Of a DNA stretch of 64,000 bases, positions 1 to 8,049 are shown one piece after another. A program made the position numbers and the translations under genes. The notes below the pieces were generated by a model. That model had not been told where the DNA came from. It did not search any database and saw nothing but the letters and a program-made list of their open reading frames with translations. Source of the stretch: Corynebacterium guangdongense (GTDB taxonomy: Bacteria > Actinomycetota > Actinomycetes > Mycobacteriales > Mycobacteriaceae); the NCBI RefSeq assembly GCF_030408915.1, contig NZ_CP047654.1, positions 992,001 to 1,056,000 of the forward strand, in the 5' to 3' direction. How positions within the stretch are numbered: the stretch's first letter is position 1; the number at the start of each line of letters is the position of its first letter.

Positions 1-381
1 GTCTTCCGTTTCGATTCGCCCGTGTTCTTCGCCAACGCCGACAGCTTCGTCAGCCGGGCGCTCGAGGCGGTCGAGGACAGCGATCAACCGGTGGAATGGT
101 TCCTGCTCAACTCCGAGGCCAACACGGACTTTGACCTGACGGCGGTGGACGCCGCCGAGGAGCTGCGGGCCAGGCTCGAGGAACGGGGTATCCGTTTCGC
201 GATGGCCCGGGTCAAGCAGGCGTCGCTGCGCCAGCTCAGCCCGGCGGGCTTCGTCGACCGGGTCGGCGAGGAGAATATTTTCCCGACGCTGCCGGCGGCG
301 GTGCGGGAGTACGCGCGGCGCTACCGGGAGGTCCACGGTCACCTGCCCGAGGGGGTGCCGGCCTCGGTCCTGGAGAGTTGA
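1..381 (+). CDS. SulP family anion transporter, C-terminal STAS part (5' truncated by window edge)
   Basis: The reading frame is open from base 1 and ends at a TGA at 379-381, so only the last 126 residues are present. They form the cytoplasmic STAS domain that follows the membrane part of SulP (sulfate/bicarbonate-type) transporters. The segment matches the C-terminus of the complete SulP protein at 3201-4955 almost residue for residue, for example FFANAD, WFLLN.EAN, FDLTAVDA, MARVKQ and GFVDR, so the two are paralogues. The substrate cannot be told from this part. A GTG at 22 is an internal codon, not a start. Confidence 0.9.
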   Translation, partial: VFRFDSPVFFANADSFVSRALEAVEDSDQPVEWFLLNSEANTDFDLTAVDAAEELRARLEERGIRFAMARVKQASLRQLSPAGFVDRVGEENIFPTLPAAVREYARRYREVHGHLPEGVPASVLES

Positions 382-523
382 GCCCGCCGGCCGGTGACGG
401 CGCCGAGGGCTGGGCCGCTCCGCCGTCGGAGGGTCGGTTGACGGGAATTGATCACATTCCTAACCTCGCGGGGACGGGGCTGGATAAGGTGTTCCTGAAC
501 GGCACGGAAGGCGGTGGGCGTCC

Positions 524-1042
524 ATGGAGGAGTTCCTGGCCGGATACCCGTTCTGGGCGGTCTGGCTGTTCCTCTACCTCGGCGCCACCCTCCGCGGGCA
601 GGCCACCTACTGGCTAGGGCGGGCGACGATGTCGGGCGCTATGCGCACGGATCGGGGGCCCGGATGGTGGCGACGCACACGTGTGCGCCTGGCCGGGATC
701 GAGGCGGGCCCGGGGCACCGGGTCCTCCGGCAGGCCGGCCTGTTCGCCATCCCGCTGGCCTACCTCACCGTCGGAATGCAGTCCGCCATCATCTTCGCCT
801 CCGGCCTGATCACGACGCCTTGGCCGCATTTCTCGCTGGCCCAGATTCCGGGGGCGATGGCCTGGGCGACGATCTACGGCACGATCGGCTTCGCGGCGTG
901 GACTGCCGTGATCCGAGCACTGGCGGGGGACTGGCGCGTCATGATCGGGGTGCTCGCCTTCGCCGGGGTGGCCGGGCTCGTCTGGCGACGGGTCCGCGCC
1001 CGGTCGCGGGAGGTCCTCGTTGAGGAGGGTGGCCGGGCGTAG
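524..1042 (+). CDS. DedA/VTT-family membrane protein
   Basis: This 172-residue protein has three or four hydrophobic segments and the pattern of small DedA-type proteins. An early WLGR follows a helix, a central stretch around residues 75-100 runs through a glycine-rich re-entrant segment (GMQSAIIFASGL), and two C-terminal helices end in a basic tail. DedA proteins are envelope proteins linked to lipid-carrier scrambling and membrane homeostasis; the specific role here is unknown. It is slightly short for the family (about 200). The ATG at 524 follows a GGAAGGCGG purine stretch at about 508. The 140 bp between it and the upstream SulP gene holds no gene. Confidence 0.7.
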   Translation: MEEFLAGYPFWAVWLFLYLGATLRGQATYWLGRATMSGAMRTDRGPGWWRRTRVRLAGIEAGPGHRVLRQAGLFAIPLAYLTVGMQSAIIFASGLITTPWPHFSLAQIPGAMAWATIYGTIGFAAWTAVIRALAGDWRVMIGVLAFAGVAGLVWRRVRARSREVLVEEGGRA

Positions 1043-1045
1043 CGG

Positions 1046-1528
1046 CTACTGTGCGCCGTGGAAACGGCGGTGGAGTTCGCGTACCTCGCCGGAGAGTTCC
1101 GGGTCGGGGCCGTCGACCTGGACGTTGGGGATCACCAGGGGGATGGGCAGCGACGCCACGGGGCCGGGGCGCAGGTTGAACTCCGCGCGCCAACGGGCGA
1201 GCTCAATGGAGGAGGAGGCGTAGACGATGCGTCCGAGCCCGGCCCAGCCGTGCGCCGCGGCGCACATCGGGCAGTGCTCGCCGGAGGTGTAGACGGTGTG
1301 GGCGCCGCGCTGATCGGCGGGAATGTTTTCGATGGCCCATTCGGCGATGGCGTATTCCGGGTGACGCAGGGCGTCGCCCCCGCCGACGTGGTTGTGGTCC
1401 TCGAAAAGAACCTCCCCGGCCGGGCTGACCAGGACGGAACCGAAGGGTTCGTCACCCGCCTCGAGACCCTGGCGGGCAAGTTCCACTGCGCGGATGAGGA
1501 AGGGGCGATCGGTCTCAGTGATGCTCAT
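1046..1528 (-). CDS. Nucleoside/cytosine-type zinc deaminase
   Basis: A 160-residue member of the cytidine/deoxycytidylate deaminase-like superfamily. The zinc ligands are visible as His56 in HPE, with the catalytic Glu58, and as Cys86 and Cys89 in HCPMC. Proteins of this size deaminate guanine, cytosine or related bases, and the substrate cannot be assigned. The proline between His and Glu is unusual, since Ala, Cys or Val is typical. On the minus strand TATCCT sits exactly 7 nt before the ATG, so the mRNA is probably leaderless. It converges on the DedA gene with a 3-bp gap. Confidence 0.85.
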   Translation of the reverse strand: MSITETDRPFLIRAVELARQGLEAGDEPFGSVLVSPAGEVLFEDHNHVGGGDALRHPEYAIAEWAIENIPADQRGAHTVYTSGEHCPMCAAAHGWAGLGRIVYASSSIELARWRAEFNLRPGPVASLPIPLVIPNVQVDGPDPELSGEVRELHRRFHGAQ

Positions 1529-1546
1529 GCCGAAGAGGATAGCGCC

Positions 1547-2080
1547 CTACGCGGATTGCTGCGGGTATCGGACGAGCCGGTCCTCGCCGATGACGGCGCC
1601 CTCGGTCAGGGTGGCGTCGCTGAGCGTGCCCGGGCCCATGATGTGCCGAACGTGGTCACCGGCGGCCAGGAGGTGGTCGGCGATAATACGTCGGTGACAG
1701 CGCCACCACACGGCCTCGGAACACATCACCGTGGTGGGCTGCGCGGCGGCGTCTTCGCGCAGCTGGGCAATGGCGGCGGCGAACTCCCCGCCGAGCGCGT
1801 GGTCCGCGTAGTTGTGGAAGCTGCGGTTGCGCCAGTTCCCGTTGACCTCGAAGGGCACGGTCGTCGACACCGGGCGGCGACCGGTCAGGCCCTCGGATCG
1901 GCGGTAGGAAATGCCGGCGTCGGGGAGTGCGGCGGCGAGGGAGTCGTCGTTGAAGTGCGGGTACTTCCGGGAGCCGGGGAGCTTGCGCACGTCGACGAGG
2001 GCTGTGACTCCGGCGGCGGCGAGCATGCCGATGAAGTCGTCGAGTGCCAGGTTGGAATGTCCGACGGTGAAGATCTCCAT
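1547..2080 (-). CDS. DUF488 family protein
   Basis: A 177-residue protein beginning MEIFTVGHSN, the hallmark opening of DUF488. It also has VDVRKLP, the conserved FHNYADHA stretch, and a C-terminal CSEAVWWRCHR segment (Cys and His rich). DUF488 proteins are poorly characterised; the cysteine motif suggests a redox or nucleic-acid role, which is inference. A longer frame back to 2209 is open, but the MEIF start is preferred because the family begins there and TACCCT lies 7 nt upstream of that ATG (leaderless pattern). It lies 18 bp upstream of the deaminase on the same strand. Confidence 0.85.
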   Translation of the reverse strand: MEIFTVGHSNLALDDFIGMLAAAGVTALVDVRKLPGSRKYPHFNDDSLAAALPDAGISYRRSEGLTGRRPVSTTVPFEVNGNWRNRSFHNYADHALGGEFAAAIAQLREDAAAQPTTVMCSEAVWWRCHRRIIADHLLAAGDHVRHIMGPGTLSDATLTEGAVIGEDRLVRYPQQSA

Positions 2081-2250
2081 GTCTGCGAGGGTACGCGGGA
2101 AGAGCCCGCTGACAACGGGTAAAGACCTGTCTGAGCGCCCGGGGGAGGGCGGGGATGCCCGGCAGTCGACGGGGAAGCGCTCGGCGGCCCGCCTCTTCCC
2201 CGCCCGCACCGCTCAAGGGTGGCGGCGTGGGAGCATCCGGGATGAGGTGC

Positions 2251-3093
2251 TCAGCGGGTGAGGAACTCCCGGAGGGAGGTCGCCCGGTGCCCGGTGATCT
2301 CCTCGACGTCGGGGTAGACCTGCCCGAACTCGCCGGCCGCAATGGCGGTGAAGGTGCTCACCGAGGCTTCGAGTTCGAGTTCGTCCATGGCGAAGGCCCG
2401 GCGCGCCTCGTAGGCCTCCTCCTCGGTCTGGGGCACGTAGCGGGCGGGTCGGCCCGTCGCCTCCGAGACGGTGACGACGATGTCGTGGAAGGACAGCGAT
2501 TGCGGCCCGGTCAGGTGGACGGAGCGGCCCCGCCAGGGCCCCGGGTCCAGCATGATGTGCGAGGCCACCTCGCAGATGTCCCGTCGGCTGATGAGGCTGA
2601 CCCGGCCGTTGCCGGCGGGCGCGGCGAGCACGCCCGCGCTGTTGATCCAGTAGGGGACGATGTCCATGTAGATGTTGGGGCGCAGGAAGGTGTGCGCCAT
2701 CCCCGAGTCGACGATGGCCGCCTCCGTGGCGTGGTGCACCCGGGCGTAGGTGAAACGGGAGTCGGGGGTGGTCGTGAGGAAGGACAGGTAGACCACGTGC
2801 TCGACGCCCGCCCGGGCGGCGGCGCGGATGAAGGCTAGCTGGTTCTGCTGACGGCGCGGATCCTCCCCGCCGGAGACCATGAACAGGGTCCCGACCCCCT
2901 CCAGCGCGGCCCGCGCGGCCAGCGAGTCACCGTACTCGGCCTGCCGGACACTCGCGCCGGACAACCGGGGGGCGCGGGAGGCGTCACGGACGATGAGGGC
3001 CTGCGGGCGGCCGGCTTCGGCGAGTGCACGGGCGATACGGGAGCCCAGAAAACCTGTCGCACCGGTGACGGCGGTGACTGACTGCGCGTTCAT
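2251..3093 (-). CDS. NmrA-like NAD(P)-binding oxidoreductase (atypical SDR)
   Basis: A 280-residue Rossmann-fold protein. The N-terminus carries GATGFLGSRIARAL (GxxGxxG, residues 11-17), typical of NmrA/HSCARG-type atypical short-chain dehydrogenases. The middle has a YLSFL strand and an FLRPNIYMD stretch common to the NmrA subgroup, and the C-terminus a T-G-R-P-A-R-Y-V-P segment. Such proteins act as NAD(P)H-binding quinone reductases or redox sensors; the substrate is unknown. It is divergent from the SulP gene at 3201, with a 107-bp gap that must hold both promoters. Confidence 0.85.
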   Translation of the reverse strand: MNAQSVTAVTGATGFLGSRIARALAEAGRPQALIVRDASRAPRLSGASVRQAEYGDSLAARAALEGVGTLFMVSGGEDPRRQQNQLAFIRAAARAGVEHVVYLSFLTTTPDSRFTYARVHHATEAAIVDSGMAHTFLRPNIYMDIVPYWINSAGVLAAPAGNGRVSLISRRDICEVASHIMLDPGPWRGRSVHLTGPQSLSFHDIVVTVSEATGRPARYVPQTEEEAYEARRAFAMDELELEASVSTFTAIAAGEFGQVYPDVEEITGHRATSLREFLTR

Positions 3094-3200
3094 GTGTCAT
3101 GCATACCGCACGGGGGTTACCGGCGCATGCCAGAGGAATGATTAATTGATGGGAAAACGCGTCCGGCACAATCAATGCAATCAGCGGTAGCGTTGACCTC

Positions 3201-4955
3201 ATGAACGGCGAGAAACCGCGCTGGGAGCGGTATTTTCCGGGCGTCGCCACACTGCGCAGCTATGAGAAACGCTGGCTGCGGGGCGACGTCCTCGCGGGTG
3301 TGACCGTGTCCGCCTACCTCGTCCCGCAGGTGATGGCCTACGCCGTGATCGCGGGCCTGCCCCCGGTCGCCGGCCTGTGGGCGATGCTGCTGCCGATCCT
3401 CATCTACTTCCTGCTCGGCACCTCGCGCAAGCTGTCTGTCGGCCCCGAGTCGACCACCGCGCTGATGACCGCCGCCGGCGTCGGGGCGCTCGTGGGTGCG
3501 GCCGGCGGCCCCGAGCACTACGCCGAGGTCGCCGCGCTGATGGCCATCGCCGTCGGCGCGGTCAGCCTGATCTCCGCCCTCGCCCGGCTCGGCTTCCTCA
3601 CCTCGCTGCTCTCGCGGCCGGTCCTGATCGGCTACCTCCTCGGCATTGCGGTGCTGATGATCGTCAGCCAGCTCGACAGCGTCACCCAGATCGACGTGGC
3701 AGGCGACTCGACGTGGGCGCAGCTCGGCTCCTTCGTCACCCGGCTCGGTACGGCCCACCTGCCTACGGTGGCGGTGGCGACGGTCACGCTCGTCCTGCTC
3801 TACCTGGCTAAATGGCGCTTCCCACGGTGGCCGGCGCCACTAATGGTCCTGTTGGCGGCGGCGGTCGTGGTCGCCGTCCTCGACCTGGGGGACCGCGGCG
3901 TCGCCGTCATCGGCGAGGTGCCGCGCGGCCTGCCCGAGTTACGGGTCCCGCGGCTGGATGACGTGGAAATCTGGTCGCTGCTGCCCTACGCCCTCGGCAT
4001 CGCCATCGTCGGGTTCTCCGACGTGATCCTCACCGGTCGAGCCTTCGCGTCGGGCAGCCGGGAGGAGAAGATCGACGCCAACCAGGAGCTGTTGGCCCTG
4101 GGCGCGGCCAACGTCGCCACCGGTTTCGTGCAGGGTTTCCCGATCTCCTGCAGCGGTTCGCGCACCGTGCTCGCCGACGCTGCCGGGGCCAAGACCCAGG
4201 TCTACTCCCTGGTCATGCTCGCCGCGGTGGTCATGGTCCTCCTTTTCGCCGGGCCGGTCCTGGAGACCTTCCCCGACGCGGCGATGGGCGCGCTGGTCAT
4301 CTACGCCGCCACCCAGCTCATCGACGTCGCGGAAATCCGCCGAATCGCCCGCTTTCGCCGCAGTGAACTGGTCATCACCTTCGTCACCGCCTTCTCGGTC
4401 GTCGCCTTCGACGTGCTCATCGGCATCGGCATCGCCGTCGGGCTGTCCATCGTCGACCTGCTGCGCCGCATCACCCGACCGCACGCCGCGGTCCTGGGCT
4501 ACGCCCCGGGTGTGCCGGGCATGCACGACATGGACGACTACCCCGAGTCGAACTCCGTCGAGGGGTTGGTCGTCTTCCGCTACGATTCGCCGCTGTTCTT
4601 CGCCAACGCCGACGACTTCCTCGAACGCGCGGTGGAGTCGGTCGACGCCAGTGACGACCACGTCCGCTGGTTCCTGCTCAATGCGGAGGCGAACACGGAG
4701 TTCGACCTCACCGCGGTCGACGCGCTCGAGGAGCTGCGAGTGCATCTGGAGGAGCGCGGCGTCCGCTTCACCATGGCGCGCGTCAAGCAGGAGGCCATCC
4801 GCCAGCTGGAGCCGAGCGGCTTCGTCGACCGCATCGGCATGGACTACATCTACGAGACGTTGCCGACCGCGGTCCGCGCCTACGCCGCCGACTACGCCCG
4901 CGAGCACGGCGGACGGACGCCGGCCGGGGTGCCGGGGGAGATCCTCAACGGCTGA
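3201..4955 (+). CDS. SulP family inorganic anion transporter
   Basis: A complete 584-residue SulP transporter. The N-terminal membrane domain (about residues 15-430) begins with DVLAGVTVSAYLVPQVMAYA, the SulP signature region, and contains FPISCSGSRTVLADAAGAKTQ, equivalent to the conserved FP..GS.SRSA..AGAKT motif. A STAS domain occupies about 450-555. Sulfate, bicarbonate or dicarboxylate are family substrates; none can be chosen here. TAGCGT at 3188-3193 is followed by exactly 7 nt and the ATG, which supports a leaderless mRNA. The last 11 bp overlap the convergent CPBP gene. It is a paralogue of the partial gene at 1-381. Confidence 0.93.
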   Translation: MNGEKPRWERYFPGVATLRSYEKRWLRGDVLAGVTVSAYLVPQVMAYAVIAGLPPVAGLWAMLLPILIYFLLGTSRKLSVGPESTTALMTAAGVGALVGAAGGPEHYAEVAALMAIAVGAVSLISALARLGFLTSLLSRPVLIGYLLGIAVLMIVSQLDSVTQIDVAGDSTWAQLGSFVTRLGTAHLPTVAVATVTLVLLYLAKWRFPRWPAPLMVLLAAAVVVAVLDLGDRGVAVIGEVPRGLPELRVPRLDDVEIWSLLPYALGIAIVGFSDVILTGRAFASGSREEKIDANQELLALGAANVATGFVQGFPISCSGSRTVLADAAGAKTQVYSLVMLAAVVMVLLFAGPVLETFPDAAMGALVIYAATQLIDVAEIRRIARFRRSELVITFVTAFSVVAFDVLIGIGIAVGLSIVDLLRRITRPHAAVLGYAPGVPGMHDMDDYPESNSVEGLVVFRYDSPLFFANADDFLERAVESVDASDDHVRWFLLNAEANTEFDLTAVDALEELRVHLEERGVRFTMARVKQEAIRQLEPSGFVDRIGMDYIYETLPTAVRAYAADYAREHGGRTPAGVPGEILNG

Positions 4956-5847
4956 GGGCCCGCGTGCCGACGCGGGCACCACCGACCGCCCACAGCAGTG
5001 CGGCCACCGCGGCGAAGATCACCGCCGTGGGCAGACCGACCGGCCCGGCCATCACCCGGTCCCACGTGTCCCCGGACGCGACGAGCACGGCAGGAAGGGT
5101 GGAGAAGGCGTTGAACACCCCGTGCGCGACGGCGGCCGGGATGACGCTGGCCGACACGGTCCGCAGCCAGGTCAGTACCGCGCCGAACACCATGCAGAAG
5201 AGGGTGAAGGCGCCGACCGCGAGCACCGGGTTCAGCTGGTCGTCGTAGTTGTAGCCCATCATGATGAGCGGGGCGTGCCACAGGCCCCACACGAGCCCCG
5301 TGAGGCCGACCGTGGGCACGGGGCCGAGCGGCTCCAGCGCGGTGTGCAGCCAGCCGCGCCAGCCGACTTCCTCGCCGAGGGCGAACAGTGCGTTGATCGT
5401 GGCTCCGAACAGCGTCGCCTGCACGAGGAAAAGCGCGGCGAGGACGGGCGCCGGGGGAAGGGTCCCGGCCCCCGCGTCCAGGGACTTCTGCAGGGTGGCG
5501 CTCATCGCCCAGTCCGGGATCAGCCAGCCTCCGAGGATGGCGGCCCCGGTCGCGAGAAAGGTCGTCGCGGCGACGAGGACGATCCCGAGGAGCGAGTATG
5601 CGAGGACCCGGCGCCACCGGCCGTCGGTGAGGCTCGCCCGGCCCAGGCCGACGACGACCGGCCATCGCTCATGGGTCACCCAGCGGCAGACCACGACCGT
5701 GGCCACCAGCGGGGTGAGCATTCGGACCAGGATCAGACCCAGGCCGAGCGCCGTGCCGAGACTGTCGGTGGCGGCGACCACGGCGTCGATCAGGTAGGCC
5801 AGCCCGAAGGCGACGGCGAGGAAAACCGCCACGGCGCGGGAGTTCAT
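4945..5847 (-). CDS. CPBP family intramembrane metalloprotease
   Basis: A 300-residue polytopic membrane protein with the CAAX protease/bacteriocin-processing (Abi) motifs in order: EEVGWRG (Glu159, Glu160, Arg164), then WGLWHAP (His191), then AHGVFN (His242, Asn246). These residues form the metal-binding active site in the membrane in characterised homologues. About seven to eight hydrophobic segments are present. It shares an ATGA overlap with the upstream 68-residue ORF, so the two are probably translationally coupled and transcribed from the promoter near 6051-6087. The substrate is unknown; family members process peptides or confer immunity. Confidence 0.9.
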   Translation of the reverse strand: MNSRAVAVFLAVAFGLAYLIDAVVAATDSLGTALGLGLILVRMLTPLVATVVVCRWVTHERWPVVVGLGRASLTDGRWRRVLAYSLLGIVLVAATTFLATGAAILGGWLIPDWAMSATLQKSLDAGAGTLPPAPVLAALFLVQATLFGATINALFALGEEVGWRGWLHTALEPLGPVPTVGLTGLVWGLWHAPLIMMGYNYDDQLNPVLAVGAFTLFCMVFGAVLTWLRTVSASVIPAAVAHGVFNAFSTLPAVLVASGDTWDRVMAGPVGLPTAVIFAAVAALLWAVGGARVGTRALSR

Positions 5848-6050
5848 GAGGCGGGCTCATCCGTGAGGGCCTGATCGGCGGGGAGGAGCCACAGTCCCAC
5901 CATCCTCAGAGCCGCGTCGTAGCCGACCCGGGCGACGAGGTCGGCGGCCTCCCACGCGCGATGCTCCTGGACGAGGGTGACGCCGTCGGCCGGTGAGGCG
6001 GTCGCGGCGACGCGGACGACTCGCCCGACCAGGCCGGCAGGTGGGTTCAT
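5844..6050 (-). CDS. Small protein of unknown function, coupled to CPBP protease
   Basis: A 68-residue ORF that I do not recognise. It is predicted soluble, with an acidic C-terminus and one hydrophobic patch (MVGLWLL). It lies directly behind an operator-like palindrome and ends in an ATGA overlap with the CPBP protease start, which argues for real, coupled translation. No ribosome-binding site is evident. A TTGACG at about 6082-6087 and a GATGCT-like hexamer just upstream fit a very short or leaderless transcript. It could be a small regulator or modulator of the protease; this is inference only. Confidence 0.55.
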   Translation of the reverse strand: MNPPAGLVGRVVRVAATASPADGVTLVQEHRAWEAADLVARVGYDAALRMVGLWLLPADQALTDEPAS

Positions 6051-6051
6051 A

Positions 6052-6070
6052 CGTCAAGCATCGCTTGACG
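6052..6070 (-). promoter_or_regulatory. Perfect 8-bp inverted repeat (operator-like) over the promoter of the 68-aa ORF/CPBP operon
   Basis: CGTCAAGC-ATC-GCTTGACG is a perfect palindrome with a 3-bp centre, positioned immediately before the ATG of the minus-strand gene at 6050. A third half-site, CGTCAAG, lies at 6081-6087, where it doubles as a TTGACG -35-like hexamer on the minus strand. A repressor bound here would cover the putative -10/start region. The regulator is not identified. Confidence 0.55.
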
Positions 6071-6111
6071 CGCATCGCATCGTCAAGGGGATCAGGACGA
6101 CTCCACCGCGC

Positions 6112-8049
6112 TCATTCCCGCCCCCGCAGGTACTCGCCGATTACCGAGGCACCGAGCTCCGCCAGATCCGGGATGACCAGACGGCCCTGGACGCGGGCAG
6201 ACAGCTGCTCGAGGAAGCGTGTCAGCCCCGGGTCGTCGCCCAGCTGGAAGAACGTCGCCTTGGTGCCGCGCCGGGCGACCCGGTCCAGCTGGGCGACGGT
6301 GCGGCGCAGCGTCTCCGGGGAGGTCGGCCAGGTGAACCAGGCCTCGCCCCAGTCCTCCAGGTGAGCGGTCGGTTCGCCGTCGGTGACCACCAGCAGCACC
6401 GGGTCCAGACCCGCGTGACGGGCGAAGAACCGTTCCGCCAGCAACAGCCCGTGGTGCAGGTTGGTGCCCTGCTCTTGGACCGGTGGCAGGGCGGTGAGTT
6501 CCTCGATGCCCAGATTCATCGCCAGCCGGCCGAAGCTGATCAGCGCCAGCTCGTCGCCCCGGAACTTGGTGGACACCAGGTGATGCAGGGCCAGGGCGGT
6601 GCGCTTCATCGGCACCCAACGGCCTTCCGCGGCCATGGAAAAGGAGGTGTCGACCAGCAGGACGACGGCCTGGCGGGTTCGCGCCTCGGTCTCGGCGACC
6701 TCGATATCCTCCGGGGTGATACGCAGTCCCTCGTCGGTGCCGGCGGTGCGCTGCAGCGCATTGGTGATGGTGCGGGTGACGTCCCAGGTCTGGGTGTCGC
6801 CGAACTCCCAGGGCCTTGACGCGCCGGTCAGCTCGCCCAGGGCGCCGGTGTGGCGGGAGTCGTGAGCGCCGGCGTCGCGGGAGAGGGCCGCGGCGGCGTC
6901 GTCGAGCAGGCTCTTGCCCAACTTGCGCATGGCGGCGGGGGAGAGACGGTACTGGCCGTCGTCGCCCCGCTGGAGCATGCCGGAATCGCGCAGCGCCTTC
7001 TCCAGCTCGGCCAGGGTCCGCGCGTCGACGGCGGCGTCCTCGCCGAGCTGGCGGGCCAGGGAATCAATGTCCAGGTCACTGCCGCGGGCGTCCGCGAGCT
7101 GGTCGGAGAGCGCGTCGAGCTCGGCGAGGTCCTGCATGGCGCCGGTGGCGTCGCCGAGCCCCATTCCCTGCTGCCCGGAGAAGTCCTCCGAACCGTGCCA
7201 GTCGAGATCGGGGCGGATGTTGCGCAGGTTCGCGTCCAGCATGCCCAGCTGGTTCATCAACTCCTGCGAGCCGAAGGCCTGGGCGGAGAGCTCCATCAGC
7301 TCGCGGCGCTGCTCCGCGCTCATCGAGTTGAGCATGCGCTGGGCGGCCGCCGAACGCTGCGCCAGCGCGTCGATGAGTTCATCGATGTTCTCCGGGTTCT
7401 CCGGGAACTGCTCGCCGTGCTTGGCCATGAAGTCCTGGAAGTCCTGCTCGGTGGCCTGCCTGCGGGCGTGTTTGCCCAGCAGGTCATTGAGGTCGCCGAG
7501 CATCTCCTCGATCGCCTGTCGATCCTCGTCGGTCGCGCCTTCCAGGGCCTGCTTCATGCCGGCGAAGCGCTGGTCGAGGAACTCGCGGCCCAGCAGATCC
7601 TTGATCTGCTCGAACTTCCCCCGGGCGTCGCCGGACTGCCAGTCGTACTCGGCGAGCTCGCGCACGGCCGCGGCGGTCGAGTCGGGCAGGTTCTGCATCT
7701 GCATTTCCCGGAAGGCGCGGTCCTCGTCGTCCATCATGACGTCGCGGGCGAGCTGGCCGCGCTCGGCGAGCACGGCGTCGTCGAGAAGCTTCTTCACCTC
7801 GGTGAGCGTGCCGGTGAGGTTGTGCTTCTGCAGCATCTCCCGCCGCCGCTGCTGCACGCGGGTGGACAACCGGTCGTAGCCGGCGCGGCGCAGGTACTCG
7901 CGCAACGCCTGGGCGGGGGAGTAGCCGGCCATGACGTCCTCCCCGATCGCGCCGAGCGCCTTCGTCAGATCCGGCGGCGGGGCCAGCGGGTCGGGGCCGG
8001 GGGTGTAGCGCCGGTAGCGGCGGGGGCCGGTGTGATGCGTGTCAGCCAT
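6112..8049 (-). CDS. VWA domain-containing protein (partner of MoxR-type ATPase)
   Basis: A 645-residue cytoplasmic protein. The long N-terminal part is helical and charged, rich in Glu, Gln, Arg and Asp. A von Willebrand A domain runs from about residue 460 to the end, with the MIDAS metal motif DTSFS and a later VTDGEPT strand. Such proteins work with a MoxR/ChlI-type AAA+ ATPase as chaperones or metal-insertion factors; the Rv0958/Rv0959 pair of M. tuberculosis is comparable. The ATG at 8049 was chosen over an upstream one because it overlaps the ATPase stop by 8 nt (ATGGCTGA) and the product then starts MADTHHTGPRR. Confidence 0.88.
   Translation of the reverse strand: MADTHHTGPRRYRRYTPGPDPLAPPPDLTKALGAIGEDVMAGYSPAQALREYLRRAGYDRLSTRVQQRRREMLQKHNLTGTLTEVKKLLDDAVLAERGQLARDVMMDDEDRAFREMQMQNLPDSTAAAVRELAEYDWQSGDARGKFEQIKDLLGREFLDQRFAGMKQALEGATDEDRQAIEEMLGDLNDLLGKHARRQATEQDFQDFMAKHGEQFPENPENIDELIDALAQRSAAAQRMLNSMSAEQRRELMELSAQAFGSQELMNQLGMLDANLRNIRPDLDWHGSEDFSGQQGMGLGDATGAMQDLAELDALSDQLADARGSDLDIDSLARQLGEDAAVDARTLAELEKALRDSGMLQRGDDGQYRLSPAAMRKLGKSLLDDAAAALSRDAGAHDSRHTGALGELTGASRPWEFGDTQTWDVTRTITNALQRTAGTDEGLRITPEDIEVAETEARTRQAVVLLVDTSFSMAAEGRWVPMKRTALALHHLVSTKFRGDELALISFGRLAMNLGIEELTALPPVQEQGTNLHHGLLLAERFFARHAGLDPVLLVVTDGEPTAHLEDWGEAWFTWPTSPETLRRTVAQLDRVARRGTKATFFQLGDDPGLTRFLEQLSARVQGRLVIPDLAELGASVIGEYLRGRE

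Noticed and set aside
673..687. 15-base palindrome shared with 40691-40705
   Set aside because: One copy lies inside the DedA coding region. For a GC-rich 64-kb window a repeated 14-15-mer is not surprising, so it is not treated as an element.
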